A program made the translations under genes and the position numbers. DNA of 64,000 nt from Hydrogenovibrio marinus (GTDB taxonomy: Bacteria > Pseudomonadota > Gammaproteobacteria > Thiomicrospirales > Thiomicrospiraceae), in the NCBI RefSeq assembly GCF_013340845.1, contig NZ_AP020335.1, positions 372,001-436,000 on the forward strand, given 5' to 3'. Below the pieces are notes generated by a model. That model made no database searches and had not been told where the DNA came from. It saw only the letters and a program-made list of their open reading frames with translations. Shown here in pieces: positions 1 through 10,046 of the stretch (its first letter is position 1; every line of letters starts with the position of its first letter).

Positions 1-1
1 T

Positions 2-2041
2 ATGATGGCTGATTCCGGGGCTCGTGGTTCCGTAGCTCAGATGCGTCAATTGGGTGGTATGCGTGGATTGATGGCGAAACCTGACGGATCTATCATTGAA
101 ACACCGATTACAGCGAACTTCCGTGAAGGCCTAAACGTACTTCAGTACTTCATTTCTACGCATGGTGCTCGTAAAGGGTTGGCTGATACAGCCTTGAAAA
201 CTGCAAACTCTGGTTACCTGACTCGCCGCTTGGTTGATGTTGCTCAGGATGTAGTGGTAACAGAAAACGATTGCGGTACTGGAGCTGGTATTGTGATGAC
301 TTCACACGTAGAAGGTGGTGAAGTTGTTGAGGAATTGAAAGATCGTATCTTGGGTCGTGTTGTTTCAGAAGATGTTATTTCGCCAAATGGCCAGGTCATT
401 GTTGAAAAGGGAACTTTGTTAACAGAGAGGCTGGTTAATCAGATTGACGAGTCTGGTGTGGATTCAGTTATGGTGCGTTCAACCATTACATGTCAGACCA
501 AATTTGGTATCTGTCAACAGTGCTACGGTCGTGATTTGGCGAGAGGTCACTTGGTGAATTTGGGTGAGGCTGTTGGTGTAATGGCTGCACAATCAATCGG
601 TGAGCCGGGTACTCAGCTAACAATGCGTACCTTCCACATCGGTGGTACGGCATCTGCTGCTGCAGCGCAAAGCCAAATTGATGTGAAGCATAGTGGGAAA
701 GTTAAGTTTGCGAACTTAAAAACAGTTACAAACTCAGAGAAACAGTTGATCGTAACCTCTCGTTCAGGTGAAGTTTCTGTATTGGATGATATGGGAAGAG
801 AGAAAGAACGTTATAAGATTTCTTATGGTTCTGTGTTGAATGTTAAAGATGGTGCTTCAGTTAGCTCTGGCGATGTTTTGGCGACTTGGGATGCACATAC
901 TCACCCGGTTATTACAGAAGCTGAAGGTACTGTTCAGTTTGGTAACTTTGAAGGAACAGTAGAAGAGCATACTGATGAGTTGACAGGTTTAACAACTCAT
1001 GTTGTTAAGGGTGCCAAAGATAGAGCGTTGGCTTCAAAAGAAGCTAGACCATACATTCAGTTGGTGGATAAGAAAGGTGAGCCTGCGTTCTTCCCTGGGA
1101 CGCAAACTCCAGCAATGTATTACCTGCCGGAGAACTCTATCATTGTTGTTTCTCAAGGAGATGAGATTGGTGCCGGTGATACCTTGGCGAGAATTCCACA
1201 AGAGTCATCTAAAACCAAGGACATTACCGGGGGTCTACCTCGAGTTGCTGACTTGTTTGAAGCTCGTCAACCAAAAGAGCCAGCTATTATGGCTGAGGTT
1301 TCTGGTGTGGTTAGCTTTGGTAAGGAAACTAAAGGTAAGCAACGCCTGATAATCACTGAAGATTCTGGTGAACAGCATGAAACCCTGATTCCAAAATGGA
1401 GAACGGTTGATGTATTCGAAGGTGAGCGTGTTGAGCGAGGTGACGTAGTTGCTGATGGTAATCCAAACCCTCATGATATTTTGAGGCTACTTGGAGTAGA
1501 GAAGTTGACTCAATATATTGTTGATGAAGTTCAAGATGTTTACCGTCTGCAAGGTGTGCGTATCAATGATAAGCATATTGAAACAGTGGTTCGTCAAATG
1601 CTTCGTAAGGTTGAGATTTCAACAGCCGGAGATACTAATCTGATTCCTGGTGAACAGGTTGAGTATGCGCGCGTTCTTGAATTAAATGAGCAAGCTAGAG
1701 AAGAAGGCAAGGTTGACGCTACTTTCCAACGTGTGCTGCTTGGTATTACAAAAGCATCCTTGGCAACAGAATCATTTATTTCTGCGGCGTCCTTCCAGGA
1801 AACGACTCGTGTACTAACTGAAGCTGCGGTAAGTGGTAAAGTTGATAAGCTGGTCGGCTTGAAAGAAAACGTCATTGTTGGTCGTTTGATTCCTGCTGGT
1901 ACAGGTTTTGCCTACCACCAAGCAAGAAGATTGGCTAACGAAAAAACACAAAGAGAGTTGTCTGTATTTATGGAGTCTACAACGGAAGAAGAAGTTGTTG
2001 CTGAAGTGGATATGGCGTTAAACGACTCAGAAGAAAGTTGA
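2..2041 (+). CDS. rpoC: DNA-directed RNA polymerase subunit beta' (C-terminal half, 5' truncated by window)
   Basis: Catalytic subunit of RNA polymerase. The 679 visible residues match E. coli RpoC from about residue 730 to the end; the N-terminal half lies upstream of the window. The second zinc site is intact (fragment C91, C164, C171, C174), followed by the trigger loop (about 193-215, containing the motif [18 protein letters not shown]). A lineage insertion separates this from the conserved [17 protein letters not shown] segment. The tail is short and acidic. The reading frame is open from base 2, so the ATG there is internal, not a start. rpoC sits upstream of the str operon as in other Gammaproteobacteria. 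Confidence 0.98.
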   Translation: MMADSGARGSVAQMRQLGGMRGLMAKPDGSIIETPITANFREGLNVLQYFISTHGARKGLADTALKTANSGYLTRRLVDVAQDVVVTENDCGTGAGIVMTSHVEGGEVVEELKDRILGRVVSEDVISPNGQVIVEKGTLLTERLVNQIDESGVDSVMVRSTITCQTKFGICQQCYGRDLARGHLVNLGEAVGVMAAQSIGEPGTQLTMRTFHIGGTASAAAAQSQIDVKHSGKVKFANLKTVTNSEKQLIVTSRSGEVSVLDDMGREKERYKISYGSVLNVKDGASVSSGDVLATWDAHTHPVITEAEGTVQFGNFEGTVEEHTDELTGLTTHVVKGAKDRALASKEARPYIQLVDKKGEPAFFPGTQTPAMYYLPENSIIVVSQGDEIGAGDTLARIPQESSKTKDITGGLPRVADLFEARQPKEPAIMAEVSGVVSFGKETKGKQRLIITEDSGEQHETLIPKWRTVDVFEGERVERGDVVADGNPNPHDILRLLGVEKLTQYIVDEVQDVYRLQGVRINDKHIETVVRQMLRKVEISTAGDTNLIPGEQVEYARVLELNEQAREEGKVDATFQRVLLGITKASLATESFISAASFQETTRVLTEAAVSGKVDKLVGLKENVIVGRLIPAGTGFAYHQARRLANEKTQRELSVFMESTTEEEVVAEVDMALNDSEES

Positions 2042-2085
2042 TAGTTTAAGTTTGTGAATATTTAAAATATTTCATGAACTTATAC

Positions 2086-2114
2086 TTGACAATGAGGGTT
2101 TTGATCTCTAAAAT
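2086..2114 (+). promoter_or_regulatory. str operon promoter (sigma70 type)
   Basis: TTGACA at 2086-2091 and TAAAAT at 2109-2114, separated by exactly 17 bases, in the rpoC-rpsL gap. Predicted transcription start is near 2121, only a few bases before the hairpin at 2128. Confidence 0.7.
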
Positions 2115-2127
2115 CCTCAAACCTTAT

Positions 2128-2155
2128 TTGGGGGTAAATTACCCTCAATTTTTTT
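2128..2155 (+). terminator. Hairpin with U-tract in rpoC-rpsL gap (rpoC terminator or str leader attenuator)
   Basis: Nine-pair stem (2128-2136 with 2140-2148, one G-U) around a 3-base loop, followed by seven T (2149-2155). It would end transcripts reading through from rpoC. It also lies downstream of the predicted rpsL promoter, so it may attenuate str operon transcription. Confidence 0.65.
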
Positions 2156-2192
2156 ATTAAGAGCAAAATCTTATTAAATGGAGTAAGAATTA

Positions 2193-2567
2193 ATGGCTAC
2201 TATTAACCAGTTGGTGCGTAAGCCGCGTAAAGACAAAGTTAAAAAGTCTAACGTCCCTGCGCTTGAAGCATGTCCTCAGCGTCGTGGTGTATGTACGCGT
2301 GTTTATACAACAACACCTAAGAAGCCTAACTCTGCCCTACGTAAAGTTGCACGTGTTCGCTTGACCAATGGATATGAAGTTTCTACTTATATCGGTGGTG
2401 AAGGGCATAACTTGCAAGAGCACTCCGTGATTTTGATTCGCGGTGGTCGTGTAAAAGATTTACCTGGTGTGCGTTATCATACAGTGCGCGGTGCATTAGA
2501 CTGTGCTGGTGTTGATAAACGTAGACAAGGTCGTTCTAAGTACGGTGCGAAACGTCCTAAAGGTTAA
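2193..2567 (+). CDS. rpsL: 30S ribosomal protein S12
   Basis: S12 lines the decoding centre of the 30S subunit and controls translational accuracy. The 124-aa length equals that of E. coli S12 and the sequence is nearly collinear with it. The [12 protein letters not shown] and [11 protein letters not shown] motifs carry Lys at the two positions (43 and 88) where streptomycin-resistance changes arise, so the sequence is wild-type there. The Asp in KDLPG is the usual methylthiolation site. A GGAG ribosome-binding site precedes the ATG. First gene of the str operon, 58 bases before rpsG. Confidence 0.99.
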   Translation: MATINQLVRKPRKDKVKKSNVPALEACPQRRGVCTRVYTTTPKKPNSALRKVARVRLTNGYEVSTYIGGEGHNLQEHSVILIRGGRVKDLPGVRYHTVRGALDCAGVDKRRQGRSKYGAKRPKG

Positions 2568-2625
2568 TCGCCTTTAACATACGTTTTGCGACTATTAGTG
2601 TAATATTTATACCGGAAGAGTAAGA

Positions 2626-3099
2626 ATGGCAAGAAGAAGAGAAATACCAAAAAGACAAGTGTTACCTGATCCAAAGTTTGGTGATACTACGTTAACCAAG
2701 TTTGTAAACATGATTATGGTTAGCGGTAAGAAAGCGGTTGCTGAAAAAATCGTTTACGACGCATTGGATGTTGTTGTTGAGCGCAAAAAAGGTGGTGACC
2801 AAGCAGGATTGCTAAAAGAAGCCTTGGAAAATGTAGGGCCAATGGTAGAGGTTAAGTCTCGCCGTGTTGGTGGTGCAACTTATCAAGTGCCTGTAGAAGT
2901 TCGTCCTGAAAGAAAAATGGCTTTGGCTATGAGATGGGTTGTTGAAGCTGCTCGTAAGCGAAGCGAAAAAGGGATGATGTTAAGGCTGGCAGGCGAATTG
3001 TCGGATGCTTTGGATAACAGAGGGTCGGCGATTAAGAAGAAAGAAGATACGCATCGCATGGCAGAGGCAAACAAAGCCTTCTCCCATTTCCGTTGGTAA
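2626..3099 (+). CDS. rpsG: 30S ribosomal protein S7
   Basis: S7 nucleates assembly of the 30S head by binding the 3' major domain of 16S rRNA, and contacts the E-site tRNA. At 157 aa it matches the short form of the family. The basic N-terminus ([11 protein letters not shown]) and conserved [25 protein letters not shown] helix region are present. The ATG follows a GGAAGAG site. In E. coli S7 represses the str operon through the rpsL-rpsG intergenic RNA; the gap here is short (58 bases) and I see no clear counterpart. Confidence 0.99.
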   Translation: MARRREIPKRQVLPDPKFGDTTLTKFVNMIMVSGKKAVAEKIVYDALDVVVERKKGGDQAGLLKEALENVGPMVEVKSRRVGGATYQVPVEVRPERKMALAMRWVVEAARKRSEKGMMLRLAGELSDALDNRGSAIKKKEDTHRMAEANKAFSHFRW

Positions 3100-3106
3100 A
3101 ATCATT

Positions 3107-3127
3107 GGCTCTATTTATAGAGCCTTT
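3107..3127 (+). terminator. Intra-operon hairpin between rpsG and fusA
   Basis: Perfect 7-bp stem GGCTCTA (3107-3113) and TAGAGCC (3118-3124) with loop TTTA, then TTTATT. It resembles a weak intrinsic terminator and may lower read-through into fusA or stabilise the upstream mRNA end. Confidence 0.45.
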
Positions 3128-3159
3128 ATTGTTTATAGCTAATTAAAAAGGTTAAGAAA

Positions 3160-5259
3160 GTGGCTCGTAAAACCCCTTTAGAACATTACCGTAATATTGG
3201 TATCATGGCGCACATCGATGCCGGTAAGACAACAACTACTGAGCGTATTCTGTACTACACTGGTGTGTCTCACAAGATTGGTGAGGTGCATGATGGTGCA
3301 GCAACAATGGACTGGATGGAGCAAGAGCAAGAACGTGGTATTACCATTACTTCTGCAGCTACAACTTGTTTCTGGAAAGGGATGGCTCAAAACTACCCTG
3401 AGCATCGTATTAACATTATCGATACTCCAGGCCACGTTGATTTCACTATCGAAGTAGAGCGTTCGCTACGTGTTCTTGATGGTGCGGTTACATGTTTCTG
3501 TTCTGTATCAGGTGTTGAGCCACAATCGGAAACTGTATGGCGTCAGGCTGACAAGTATGGCGTTCCACGTATGGGCTTTGTAAACAAAATGGACCGTGCA
3601 GGTGCTAACTTTTTGAACGTGGTTCAAATGGTTGTGGATCGTTTGGGTGCTACCCCTGTTCCTATGCAGTTGCCAATCGGTGCTGAAGAAAGCTTCCGTG
3701 GTATTGTTGACCTTGTGAAAATGCAAGCTATCTATTGGGAAGAAGAAAACATGGGTATGAAGTATACCTATGAAGATATTCCTGCTGACATGGTGGATGA
3801 AGCGCAAGAGTGGCACGAAAAAATGGTTGAAGCTGCAGCTGAAGCTAATGAAGAGCTAATGGAAAAATACCTTGAAGAAGGTGACTTGTCGGAAGAAGAA
3901 ATTAAGGCAGGTATTCGTCAGCGTTGTATCAATGTTGAAATTGTTCCTATGTTCTGTGGTTCAGCTTTCAAAAACAAAGGTGTTCAGACGCTTTTGGATG
4001 CTGTTATTGATTATATGCCAGCTCCAATTGATGTGCCTGCAATCAAAGGTGTTCTTGAAGATGGTGAAGAGGCGTCTCGTAAGTCATCAGATGATGAGCC
4101 ATTTGCTGCGCTTGCATTTAAAATCATGACTGACCCTTATGTTGGTACTTTGACGTTCTTCCGTGTTTATTCAGGTGTTCTTGAGTCAGGCAGTGCTGTT
4201 TACAACTCGGTTAAAGAAAAGCGTGAGCGAGTAGGTCGCCTATTGCAGATGCACTCTAACTCTCGTGAAGAAATTAAAGAAGTTCGCGCTGGAGATATTG
4301 CTTGTGCGGTAGGTCTAAAGGATACGACTACTGGTGATACTCTTTGTGATATGGATAAGAGAATTATCCTTGAACGTATGGAATTCCCAGAGCCTGTAAT
4401 CTCTATTGCAATTGAGCCTAAGACTAAAGCTGACCAAGAAAAAATGGGTATTGCATTGCAGAAGCTTGCAGCAGAAGATCCTTCATTCCGAGTTCATACT
4501 GATGAAGAAACAAACCAAACCATTATTTCTGGTATGGGTGAGTTGCATTTGGATATCATTGTTGATCGTATGAAGCGTGAGTTTAAGGTTGAAGCAAACG
4601 TTGGCGCGCCGCAAGTATCTTACCGTGAGACAATCAAGAAAGCGGTTGAGGCTGAAGGTAAGTTTGTACGTCAGTCCGGTGGTCGTGGTCAGTATGGTCA
4701 TGTAATGGTTCGCATGGAGCCGTTGGAGCCAGGGTCTGGATTTGAGTTTGTTAACTCAACTGTGGGTGGTTCTGTACCTCGTGAATACATTGGTGCTGTT
4801 GAGAAGGGTTGTAAAGCTCAGCTTGAATCAGGTGTTATTGCTGGTTACCCAATTGTTGATGTTAAGGTTGATCTATATGATGGTTCTTACCATGATGTTG
4901 ACTCGAACGAAATGGCCTTTAGCATTGCTGGTGGTATGGCAATCAAAGATGGTGTTCAAAAGGCATCTCCTGTAATTCTTGAGCCGATTATGGCTGTTGA
5001 AGTAACAACTCCAGAAGAGTACATGGGTGATATTATTGGTGACTTGAACCGTCGTCGTGGTATGGTTTCGAGCATGGATGATATTCCTACTGGTAAGTCA
5101 ATTAAGGCTGAAGTACCTCTTTCTGAAATGTTTGGTTATTCAAACCAGATGCGTTCATTGACGCAAGGTCGTGCAAACTATAGTATGACATTCTTGAAGT
5201 ACAATGATGCACCATCAAACATTCAAGAAGAAATTATCGCTAAAGCGAAAAAAGGTTAA
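3160..5259 (+). CDS. fusA: Elongation factor G
   Basis: GTPase that drives tRNA-mRNA translocation on the ribosome and, with RRF, ribosome recycling. Its 699 aa is a typical length. G motifs are visible: AHIDAGKT (17-24), DTPGH (88-92), NKMD (142-145), with the switch I segment [11 protein letters not shown]. Domains II-V follow without gaps. The start is GTG at 3160, preceded only by a modest AAGG; the [25 protein letters not shown]-terminus is the family standard, so this start is secure. It is third in the str operon, 31 bases before tuf. Confidence 0.99.
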   Translation: MARKTPLEHYRNIGIMAHIDAGKTTTTERILYYTGVSHKIGEVHDGAATMDWMEQEQERGITITSAATTCFWKGMAQNYPEHRINIIDTPGHVDFTIEVERSLRVLDGAVTCFCSVSGVEPQSETVWRQADKYGVPRMGFVNKMDRAGANFLNVVQMVVDRLGATPVPMQLPIGAEESFRGIVDLVKMQAIYWEEENMGMKYTYEDIPADMVDEAQEWHEKMVEAAAEANEELMEKYLEEGDLSEEEIKAGIRQRCINVEIVPMFCGSAFKNKGVQTLLDAVIDYMPAPIDVPAIKGVLEDGEEASRKSSDDEPFAALAFKIMTDPYVGTLTFFRVYSGVLESGSAVYNSVKEKRERVGRLLQMHSNSREEIKEVRAGDIACAVGLKDTTTGDTLCDMDKRIILERMEFPEPVISIAIEPKTKADQEKMGIALQKLAAEDPSFRVHTDEETNQTIISGMGELHLDIIVDRMKREFKVEANVGAPQVSYRETIKKAVEAEGKFVRQSGGRGQYGHVMVRMEPLEPGSGFEFVNSTVGGSVPREYIGAVEKGCKAQLESGVIAGYPIVDVKVDLYDGSYHDVDSNEMAFSIAGGMAIKDGVQKASPVILEPIMAVEVTTPEEYMGDIIGDLNRRRGMVSSMDDIPTGKSIKAEVPLSEMFGYSNQMRSLTQGRANYSMTFLKYNDAPSNIQEEIIAKAKKG

Positions 5260-5290
5260 TTTTTAATTTTTAATTAAAGGACTTTGAGAA

Positions 5291-6475
5291 ATGGCAAAGG
5301 AAAAGTTTGAACGTAGTAAGCCGCACGTAAACGTTGGTACGATTGGTCACGTTGACCATGGTAAGACAACTCTTACAGCGGCGTTGACAATTGTACAAGG
5401 TAAGAAGTTTGGTGGTGACGTAAAAGGTTACGATCAAATCGATAACGCACCAGAAGAGCGTGCACGTGGTATCACTATCTCAACTGCACACGTAGAATAT
5501 GAGTCAGAAACTCGTCACTACGCGCACGTTGACTGCCCAGGCCATGCTGACTATGTTAAAAACATGATCACTGGTGCTGCACAGATGGATGGTGCAATCC
5601 TAGTATGTTCTGCTGCAGATGGCCCGATGCCACAAACGCGTGAGCACATTCTTCTATCTCGTCAGGTAGGTGTACCTTACATCGTTGTTTTCCTAAACAA
5701 AGTTGACATGGTAGATGATGAAGAGCTACTAGAATTGGTAGAAATGGAAGTTCGTGAACTTCTAGATATGTACGAATTCCCTGGTGACGATACACCTGTA
5801 ATCATGGGTTCTGCACTTAAAGCAATCGAAGGTGACCCAGCGTACGAAGCAAAAATCAGTGAGTTGGTTGAAGCACTAGATACTTACATCCCAACACCAG
5901 AGCGTGACACAGACAAGCCATTCCTAATGCCTGTAGAAGATATTTTCTCAATCCAAGGTCGTGGTACGGTAGCAACTGGTCGTGTTGAAACAGGTGTTGT
6001 TAAAGTTGGTGAAGAAATCGAAATCGTTGGTATTCGCCCAACTACAACTACAACTGTAACAGGTGTAGAAATGTTCCGTAAGCTTCTAGATCAAGGTGAA
6101 GCTGGTGATAACGTAGGTATCCTATTGCGTGGTACTAAGCGTGAAGACATCGAACGTGGTCAAGTATTGGCTCACAAAGGAACTGTTAAGCCACATACTA
6201 AGTTTGAAGCTGAAGTATACGTATTGTCAAAAGATGAAGGTGGACGTCACACTCCATTCTTTAACGGTTACCGTCCACAGTTCTACTTCCGTACAACTGA
6301 CGTAACTGGTGCGTGTGAACTACCAGCAGGAACAGAAATGGTAATGCCTGGTGATAACGTACAAATGACAGTTGAATTGATCAACCCGATCGCAATGTCA
6401 GAAGGTCTACGTTTCGCAATCCGTGAAGGTGGACGTACAGTTGGTGCAGGTGTTGTTGCTAAAATTCTTGAATAA
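5291..6475 (+). CDS. tuf: Elongation factor Tu
   Basis: GTPase delivering aminoacyl-tRNA to the ribosomal A site. At 394 aa it equals the E. coli length. Motifs: GHVDHGKT (19-26), DCPGH (81-85), NKVD (about 136-139), switch [14 protein letters not shown]. Domains II and III are complete up to the terminal AKILE. A GGAC/GAG-rich site precedes the ATG. Only this tuf copy is in the window; whether a second lies near rplK or the tRNA cluster cannot be seen. Last gene of the str operon. Confidence 0.99.
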   Translation: MAKEKFERSKPHVNVGTIGHVDHGKTTLTAALTIVQGKKFGGDVKGYDQIDNAPEERARGITISTAHVEYESETRHYAHVDCPGHADYVKNMITGAAQMDGAILVCSAADGPMPQTREHILLSRQVGVPYIVVFLNKVDMVDDEELLELVEMEVRELLDMYEFPGDDTPVIMGSALKAIEGDPAYEAKISELVEALDTYIPTPERDTDKPFLMPVEDIFSIQGRGTVATGRVETGVVKVGEEIEIVGIRPTTTTTVTGVEMFRKLLDQGEAGDNVGILLRGTKREDIERGQVLAHKGTVKPHTKFEAEVYVLSKDEGGRHTPFFNGYRPQFYFRTTDVTGACELPAGTEMVMPGDNVQMTVELINPIAMSEGLRFAIREGGRTVGAGVVAKILE

Positions 6476-6521
6476 GAATTTTTAACGCATCTGTCGAGCG
6501 GATGTTGGTAAAGAAAATTAA

Positions 6522-6550
6522 TTGTAAAATTAATTATTTATTGCTATAAT
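6522..6550 (+). promoter_or_regulatory. S10 operon promoter (sigma70 type)
   Basis: TTGTAA (6522-6527), 17-base spacer, perfect TATAAT (6545-6550) in the tuf-rpsJ gap. Predicted start is near 6557, about 10 bases before the leader hairpin. Confidence 0.7.
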
Positions 6551-6564
6551 CCGCACCCTCTACT

Positions 6565-6603
6565 GAGCAGTGGCTTTTAATAGCCGCTGCTTTTCTTTTT
6601 TTT
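6565..6603 (+). terminator. S10 leader hairpin with long U-tract (candidate attenuator)
   Basis: Nine-pair stem GCAGTGGCT (6567-6575) and AGCCGCTGC (6582-6590), loop TTTAAT, then a T-rich run to about 6603. It has the form of an intrinsic terminator but lies between the promoter and rpsJ. E. coli controls its S10 operon by L4-dependent attenuation in a longer leader; this compact version could be a functional analogue or simply the tuf terminator. Confidence 0.65.
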
Positions 6604-6621
6604 GTTATAAGAGAAATGGTT

Positions 6622-6933
6622 ATGGCGACTCAAAATATTCGTATTCGCTTGAAAGCGTTTGATCATCGTTTAATTGATCAATCTGCGCGTGAAATTACGG
6701 AAACAGCAAAGAGAACTGGTGCGCAAGTTCGTGGTCCAATTCCTATGCCAACTCGTAAAGAGCGTTTTACAGTATTGATTTCTCCACACGTAAACAAAGA
6801 TGCTCGTGATCAGTACGAAATTCGTACGCACAAGCGTTTGCTAGATATTGTTGATCCTACTGATAAGACAGTTGATGCTTTGATGAAGTTGGATTTAGCA
6901 GCTGGTGTGGATGTTCAATTGGAGCTTCGTTAA
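6622..6933 (+). CDS. rpsJ: 30S ribosomal protein S10
   Basis: S10 is a 30S head protein that also pairs with NusB in antitermination complexes. From the ATG at 6622 it is 103 aa, the E. coli length. A further in-frame ATG at 6616 lies 1 base after the AAGAGA site and would be too close; 6622 gives 7 bases of spacing. The FDHRLIDQ and [16 protein letters not shown] motifs are clear. First gene of the S10 operon, separated from rplC by 64 bases containing a perfect inverted repeat. Confidence 0.97.
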   Translation: MATQNIRIRLKAFDHRLIDQSAREITETAKRTGAQVRGPIPMPTRKERFTVLISPHVNKDARDQYEIRTHKRLLDIVDPTDKTVDALMKLDLAAGVDVQLELR

Positions 6934-6949
6934 TTCGAAGGTTTTAAGG

Positions 6950-6973
6950 TTAATCATCAATCGTAATGATTAA
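6950..6973 (+). promoter_or_regulatory. Perfect 8-bp inverted repeat between rpsJ and rplC
   Basis: TTAATCAT (6950-6957) and ATGATTAA (6966-6973) flank an 8-base loop, about 25 bases before the rplC start. There is no U-tract. It could be an mRNA stem affecting rplC translation or a processing site; the function is unknown. Confidence 0.35.
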
Positions 6974-6997
6974 TGGCAATAATAATGAGGTAACGTT

Positions 6998-7636
6998 ATG
7001 AGTATTGGTGTTGTAGGTACCAAAATTGGTATGACTCGCATATTCAATGAAGACGGTGTATCTACTCCTGTAACGGTTGTGGAGGTTTCTCCTAATCGTA
7101 TTACTCAAATCAAGAACGATCAATTGGATGGTTACAATGCCATTCAAGTGACCATGGGCAAAAAGCACGCAGGTCGTGTTTCTAAACCTGAAGCTGGGCA
7201 TTTTGCAAAAGCAGGTGTTGAAGCTGGTCTTGGTTTGTGGGAGTTCCGTTTTGAAAATGATGCAGATATCGAGGGTCTTGAATTGGGATCAGAGATTACT
7301 GTTGAAAAATTTACAGATGTAACAAAAGTAGATGTTACAGGAACAACCAAAGGTAAGGGTTTTGCAGGTGCAGTAAAGCGCCATAATTTTAGAATGCAAG
7401 ACGCTACTCATGGTAACTCATTGTCTCACCGTGCGCCTGGTTCGATTGGTCAAAACCAAACGCCTGGTCGTGTATTTAAAGGCAAGAAGATGGCCGGTCA
7501 TATGGGTGATGTAAAACAAACCACTCTTAACCTTGATTTGGTTAAGGTTGATGTTGAAAATTCATTGCTTTTGATCAAGGGTGCATTGCCTGGTGCGAAA
7601 GGCTGTACTGTAATCGTACGCAAAGCAATTAAGTAA
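6998..7636 (+). CDS. rplC: 50S ribosomal protein L3
   Basis: Early-assembly 50S protein whose loop reaches the peptidyl transferase centre. It has 212 aa against 209 in E. coli. The conserved [14 protein letters not shown] and [18 protein letters not shown] segments are present, including the Gln that PrmB methylates in E. coli. A TGAGGT site precedes the ATG. The stop is 10 bases before the chosen rplD start, so the two are probably translationally coupled. Confidence 0.99.
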   Translation: MSIGVVGTKIGMTRIFNEDGVSTPVTVVEVSPNRITQIKNDQLDGYNAIQVTMGKKHAGRVSKPEAGHFAKAGVEAGLGLWEFRFENDADIEGLELGSEITVEKFTDVTKVDVTGTTKGKGFAGAVKRHNFRMQDATHGNSLSHRAPGSIGQNQTPGRVFKGKKMAGHMGDVKQTTLNLDLVKVDVENSLLLIKGALPGAKGCTVIVRKAIK

Positions 7637-7646
7637 GGTGGGCATG

Positions 7647-8267
7647 ATGGATTTGAAATTAATTGAATTATCAAGCGGAAAAGAAACAGGTGCATTGAGT
7701 GTGTCTGATTCTGTTTTCGGTGTTGAGTTTAATGAACCTCTTGTGCATCAGGTTGTAACTGCTTATATGGCAGGTGCGCGTTCTGGTACAAAAGGTCAAA
7801 AAAATCGCTCGGCAGTGAGTGGTGGTGGTGCTAAGCCGTGGGCACAGAAGGGTTCTGGTAGAGCTCGTGCTGGTACATCTAGAAGCCCAGTGTGGATTGG
7901 TGGTGGTCGTGCATTCCCTGGCCATAACCGCGATTTTTCTCAGAAAGTTAACAAGAAAATGTATCGTGGAGCAATGCGCGCTATTTTTTCTGAGCTTGCT
8001 AGAAGTGGTCGTTTGGTGGTTGTTGATGACTTTAAGGTTGATGCGCCAAAGACTAAAGAATTTAATGCCAAATTGGCATCGTTGAAAATTAAAGATGCAC
8101 TGGTTGTTACAGAAGGTTTTGATGAGTACTTGTATTTGTCTTGTCGTAACCTTTATAACGCGGATGTTTGTGACGTGAGTTCACTTGATCCTGTTAGTTT
8201 GGTTGGTTTTCAGTCAGTAGTTGTAACACAAGCAGCTGTTAAGCAGATTGAGGAGAATTTGGGATGA
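7647..8267 (+). CDS. rplD: 50S ribosomal protein L4
   Basis: Primary 23S rRNA binder; its extended loop lines the exit tunnel near the macrolide site. In E. coli L4 is also the autoregulator of the S10 operon. The frame opens with GTG at 7638, which overlaps the AAGGTG ribosome-binding site, so translation more likely starts at ATG 7647 (206 aa) or 7644. The loop segment [21 protein letters not shown] is preserved, as is [16 protein letters not shown]. The 3' end overlaps rplW by 4 bases. Confidence 0.97.
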   Translation: MDLKLIELSSGKETGALSVSDSVFGVEFNEPLVHQVVTAYMAGARSGTKGQKNRSAVSGGGAKPWAQKGSGRARAGTSRSPVWIGGGRAFPGHNRDFSQKVNKKMYRGAMRAIFSELARSGRLVVVDDFKVDAPKTKEFNAKLASLKIKDALVVTEGFDEYLYLSCRNLYNADVCDVSSLDPVSLVGFQSVVVTQAAVKQIEENLG

Positions 8268-8560
8268 GTCAAGAACGTATATTAAAAGTTTTGTTGGCCC
8301 CTCATGTTTCTGAGAAGTCTGCAAGACTTGCTGATGCTTCTGAGCAGTATATTTTTAGAGTGCTACCTAGTGCGACAAAACCTGAAGTAAAAATGGCAGT
8401 AGAGTCATTATTTGATGTAAAAGTTCAATCAGTAAATATGATTAACATCAAAGGTAAAAAGAAAGTCTTCAAGGGTCGTGTTGGTAAGCGTAATGACATC
8501 AAAAAGGCTATTGTTCGCCTAGCTCCAGGTCAAGAAATTGACTTTGTTGGTGCGGAATAA
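8264..8560 (+). CDS. rplW: 50S ribosomal protein L23
   Basis: L23 sits at the exit of the peptide tunnel and docks trigger factor and SRP. It has 98 aa against 100 in E. coli. The [10 protein letters not shown]-terminal motif and [15 protein letters not shown]-terminal motif are recognisable. It starts with ATG inside the last codons of rplD (ATGA overlap), which implies translational coupling. Confidence 0.97.
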   Translation: MSQERILKVLLAPHVSEKSARLADASEQYIFRVLPSATKPEVKMAVESLFDVKVQSVNMINIKGKKKVFKGRVGKRNDIKKAIVRLAPGQEIDFVGAE

Positions 8561-8573
8561 GAGGGTTAAGTAG

Positions 8574-9404
8574 ATGGCTATTATTAAAAAAGCAAAACCG
8601 ACATCTCCTGGACGTCGTTTCGTTGTCAATATTGTTGAGCCTGACCTGCATAAAGGTAAACCACATTCTGCGCTTTTGGAGAAAAAGTCTAAGAAGGGTG
8701 GTCGTAATGCAAATGGTAGAATCACTGTAAGACATCAAGGTGGTGGGCATAAGCAACATTACCGTTTGGTTGATTTTAAACGTGGAAAAGATGGTATTCC
8801 TGCGACTGTAGAACGTCTGGAGTATGATCCAAACCGTTCTGCGCACATCGCATTGTTGAAATATGCGGATGGTGAACGTGCTTATATTTTGGCACCGAAA
8901 AACATTCAATCAGGTGATGTTGTAGAGTCTGGTGAAACAGTTTCAATCAAAGTTGGTAATGCACTTCCTTTGAGAAATATCCCAGTTGGTACCATTGTTC
9001 ATGCGCTTGAGATGCGTCCTGGAAAAGGCGCTCAAATCGCAAGAAGTGCTGGTGCCTCTGTTCAAATCGCTGGTCGTGACGGTGCATATGTACTTGTTAA
9101 ATTGCGTTCTGGTGAAATGCGTAAAATTCTTGCTGAATGTCGTGCAACTATCGGTGAAGTAGGTAACTCTGAACATGCGCTTAGAAAGCTTGGTAAAGCT
9201 GGTGCAAAACGTTGGAGAGGTGTTCGTCCTACTGTTCGTGGTGTTGCAATGAACCCGGTTGATCACCCGCATGGTGGTGGTGAAGGGCGTACTTCTGGTG
9301 GTCGTAACCCTGTTACGCCATGGGGTGTTCCGACTAAAGGTAAGAAGACACGTAGTAACAAACGTACAAATAACATGATTGTACGTCGTAGAAACAGCAA
9401 ATAA
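8574..9404 (+). CDS. rplB: 50S ribosomal protein L2
   Basis: One of the most conserved ribosomal proteins, needed for subunit joining and peptidyl transfer. It has 276 aa against 273 in E. coli. The N-terminal segment is shorter in contacts than the E. coli form but includes [10 protein letters not shown]; the [17 protein letters not shown] motif and the C-terminal [19 protein letters not shown] loop with its functional His are intact. 13 bases after rplW, 11 before rpsS. Confidence 0.99.
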   Translation: MAIIKKAKPTSPGRRFVVNIVEPDLHKGKPHSALLEKKSKKGGRNANGRITVRHQGGGHKQHYRLVDFKRGKDGIPATVERLEYDPNRSAHIALLKYADGERAYILAPKNIQSGDVVESGETVSIKVGNALPLRNIPVGTIVHALEMRPGKGAQIARSAGASVQIAGRDGAYVLVKLRSGEMRKILAECRATIGEVGNSEHALRKLGKAGAKRWRGVRPTVRGVAMNPVDHPHGGGEGRTSGGRNPVTPWGVPTKGKKTRSNKRTNNMIVRRRNSK

Positions 9405-9415
9405 GGAAGGACAGA

Positions 9416-9691
9416 ATGCCACGTTCAGTTAAAAAAGGACCTTTTGTAGATCATCACTTAGCAAAAAAGGTGATGGAGGCGCAAGAATCTGGTAATAAAC
9501 GTCCAATCAAAACTTGGTCAAGAAGATCTGTGATTCTTCCTGACATGATTGGGTTGACCATTGCTGTTCATAATGGGAAAGAGCATATCCCTGTATATGT
9601 TTCTGAGAACATGGTTGGACACAAGTTGGGTGAGTTTTCAATGACTCGTACTTACCGTGGTCATGCGGCCGATAAGAAAGCGAAGAGATAA
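9416..9691 (+). CDS. rpsS: 30S ribosomal protein S19
   Basis: S19 lies in the 30S head with S13 and contacts the A-site finger bridge. It is 91 aa, close to E. coli's 92. It begins [15 protein letters not shown] and holds the [23 protein letters not shown] core. The site AAGGA precedes ATG by 7 bases. Spacing to both neighbours in the S10 operon is about 11 bases. Confidence 0.99.
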   Translation: MPRSVKKGPFVDHHLAKKVMEAQESGNKRPIKTWSRRSVILPDMIGLTIAVHNGKEHIPVYVSENMVGHKLGEFSMTRTYRGHAADKKAKR

Positions 9692-9702
9692 GGAGAAATT
9701 AA

Positions 9703-10035
9703 ATGCAAGTAAGTGCTACACATAGATTTGCCCGCATCTCTCCGCAGAAAGCGCGTCTGGTTGCAGATCAAATTCGCGGTAAAGATGTAGAAGCAGCTGT
9801 TAATATCCTGGCTTTCAGTGATAAAAAAGCAGCCCAGCTGATGAGTAAAGTTCTGAACTCAGCAATTGCAAATGCCGAAAATAATGAAGGCGCTGATATT
9901 GATGAGTTGAAAGTAACTTCTGCTTACGTTGACGAAGCTCCTGTTATGAAAAGAATGAGAGCTAGAGCTAAAGGGCGTGGAAATCGCATCCTAAAGCGTA
10001 CAAGTCATATTACAGTCACTGTTGGCGATAAGTAA
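9703..10035 (+). CDS. rplV: 50S ribosomal protein L22
   Basis: L22 spans the 50S subunit; its beta hairpin lines the exit tunnel opposite L4. 110 aa, identical in length to E. coli. [20 protein letters not shown] at the N-terminus and the hairpin [24 protein letters not shown] near the C-terminus are typical (macrolide-resistance changes in other species fall in this loop). AAGGAG precedes the ATG. Confidence 0.99.
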   Translation: MQVSATHRFARISPQKARLVADQIRGKDVEAAVNILAFSDKKAAQLMSKVLNSAIANAENNEGADIDELKVTSAYVDEAPVMKRMRARAKGRGNRILKRTSHITVTVGDK

Positions 10036-10046
10036 GGAGAATCAGT

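Noticed and set aside
2101-2140. Riboswitch in the str leader
   Set aside because: The leader is too short and the pairing is simple; it fits a terminator or attenuator, not a ligand-binding fold.
7671-9422. Long minus-strand frames opposite rplD and rplB
   Set aside because: They are rich in Thr, Cys and Arg, have no ribosome-binding sites, and mirror the codon bias of the real ribosomal genes on the + strand.
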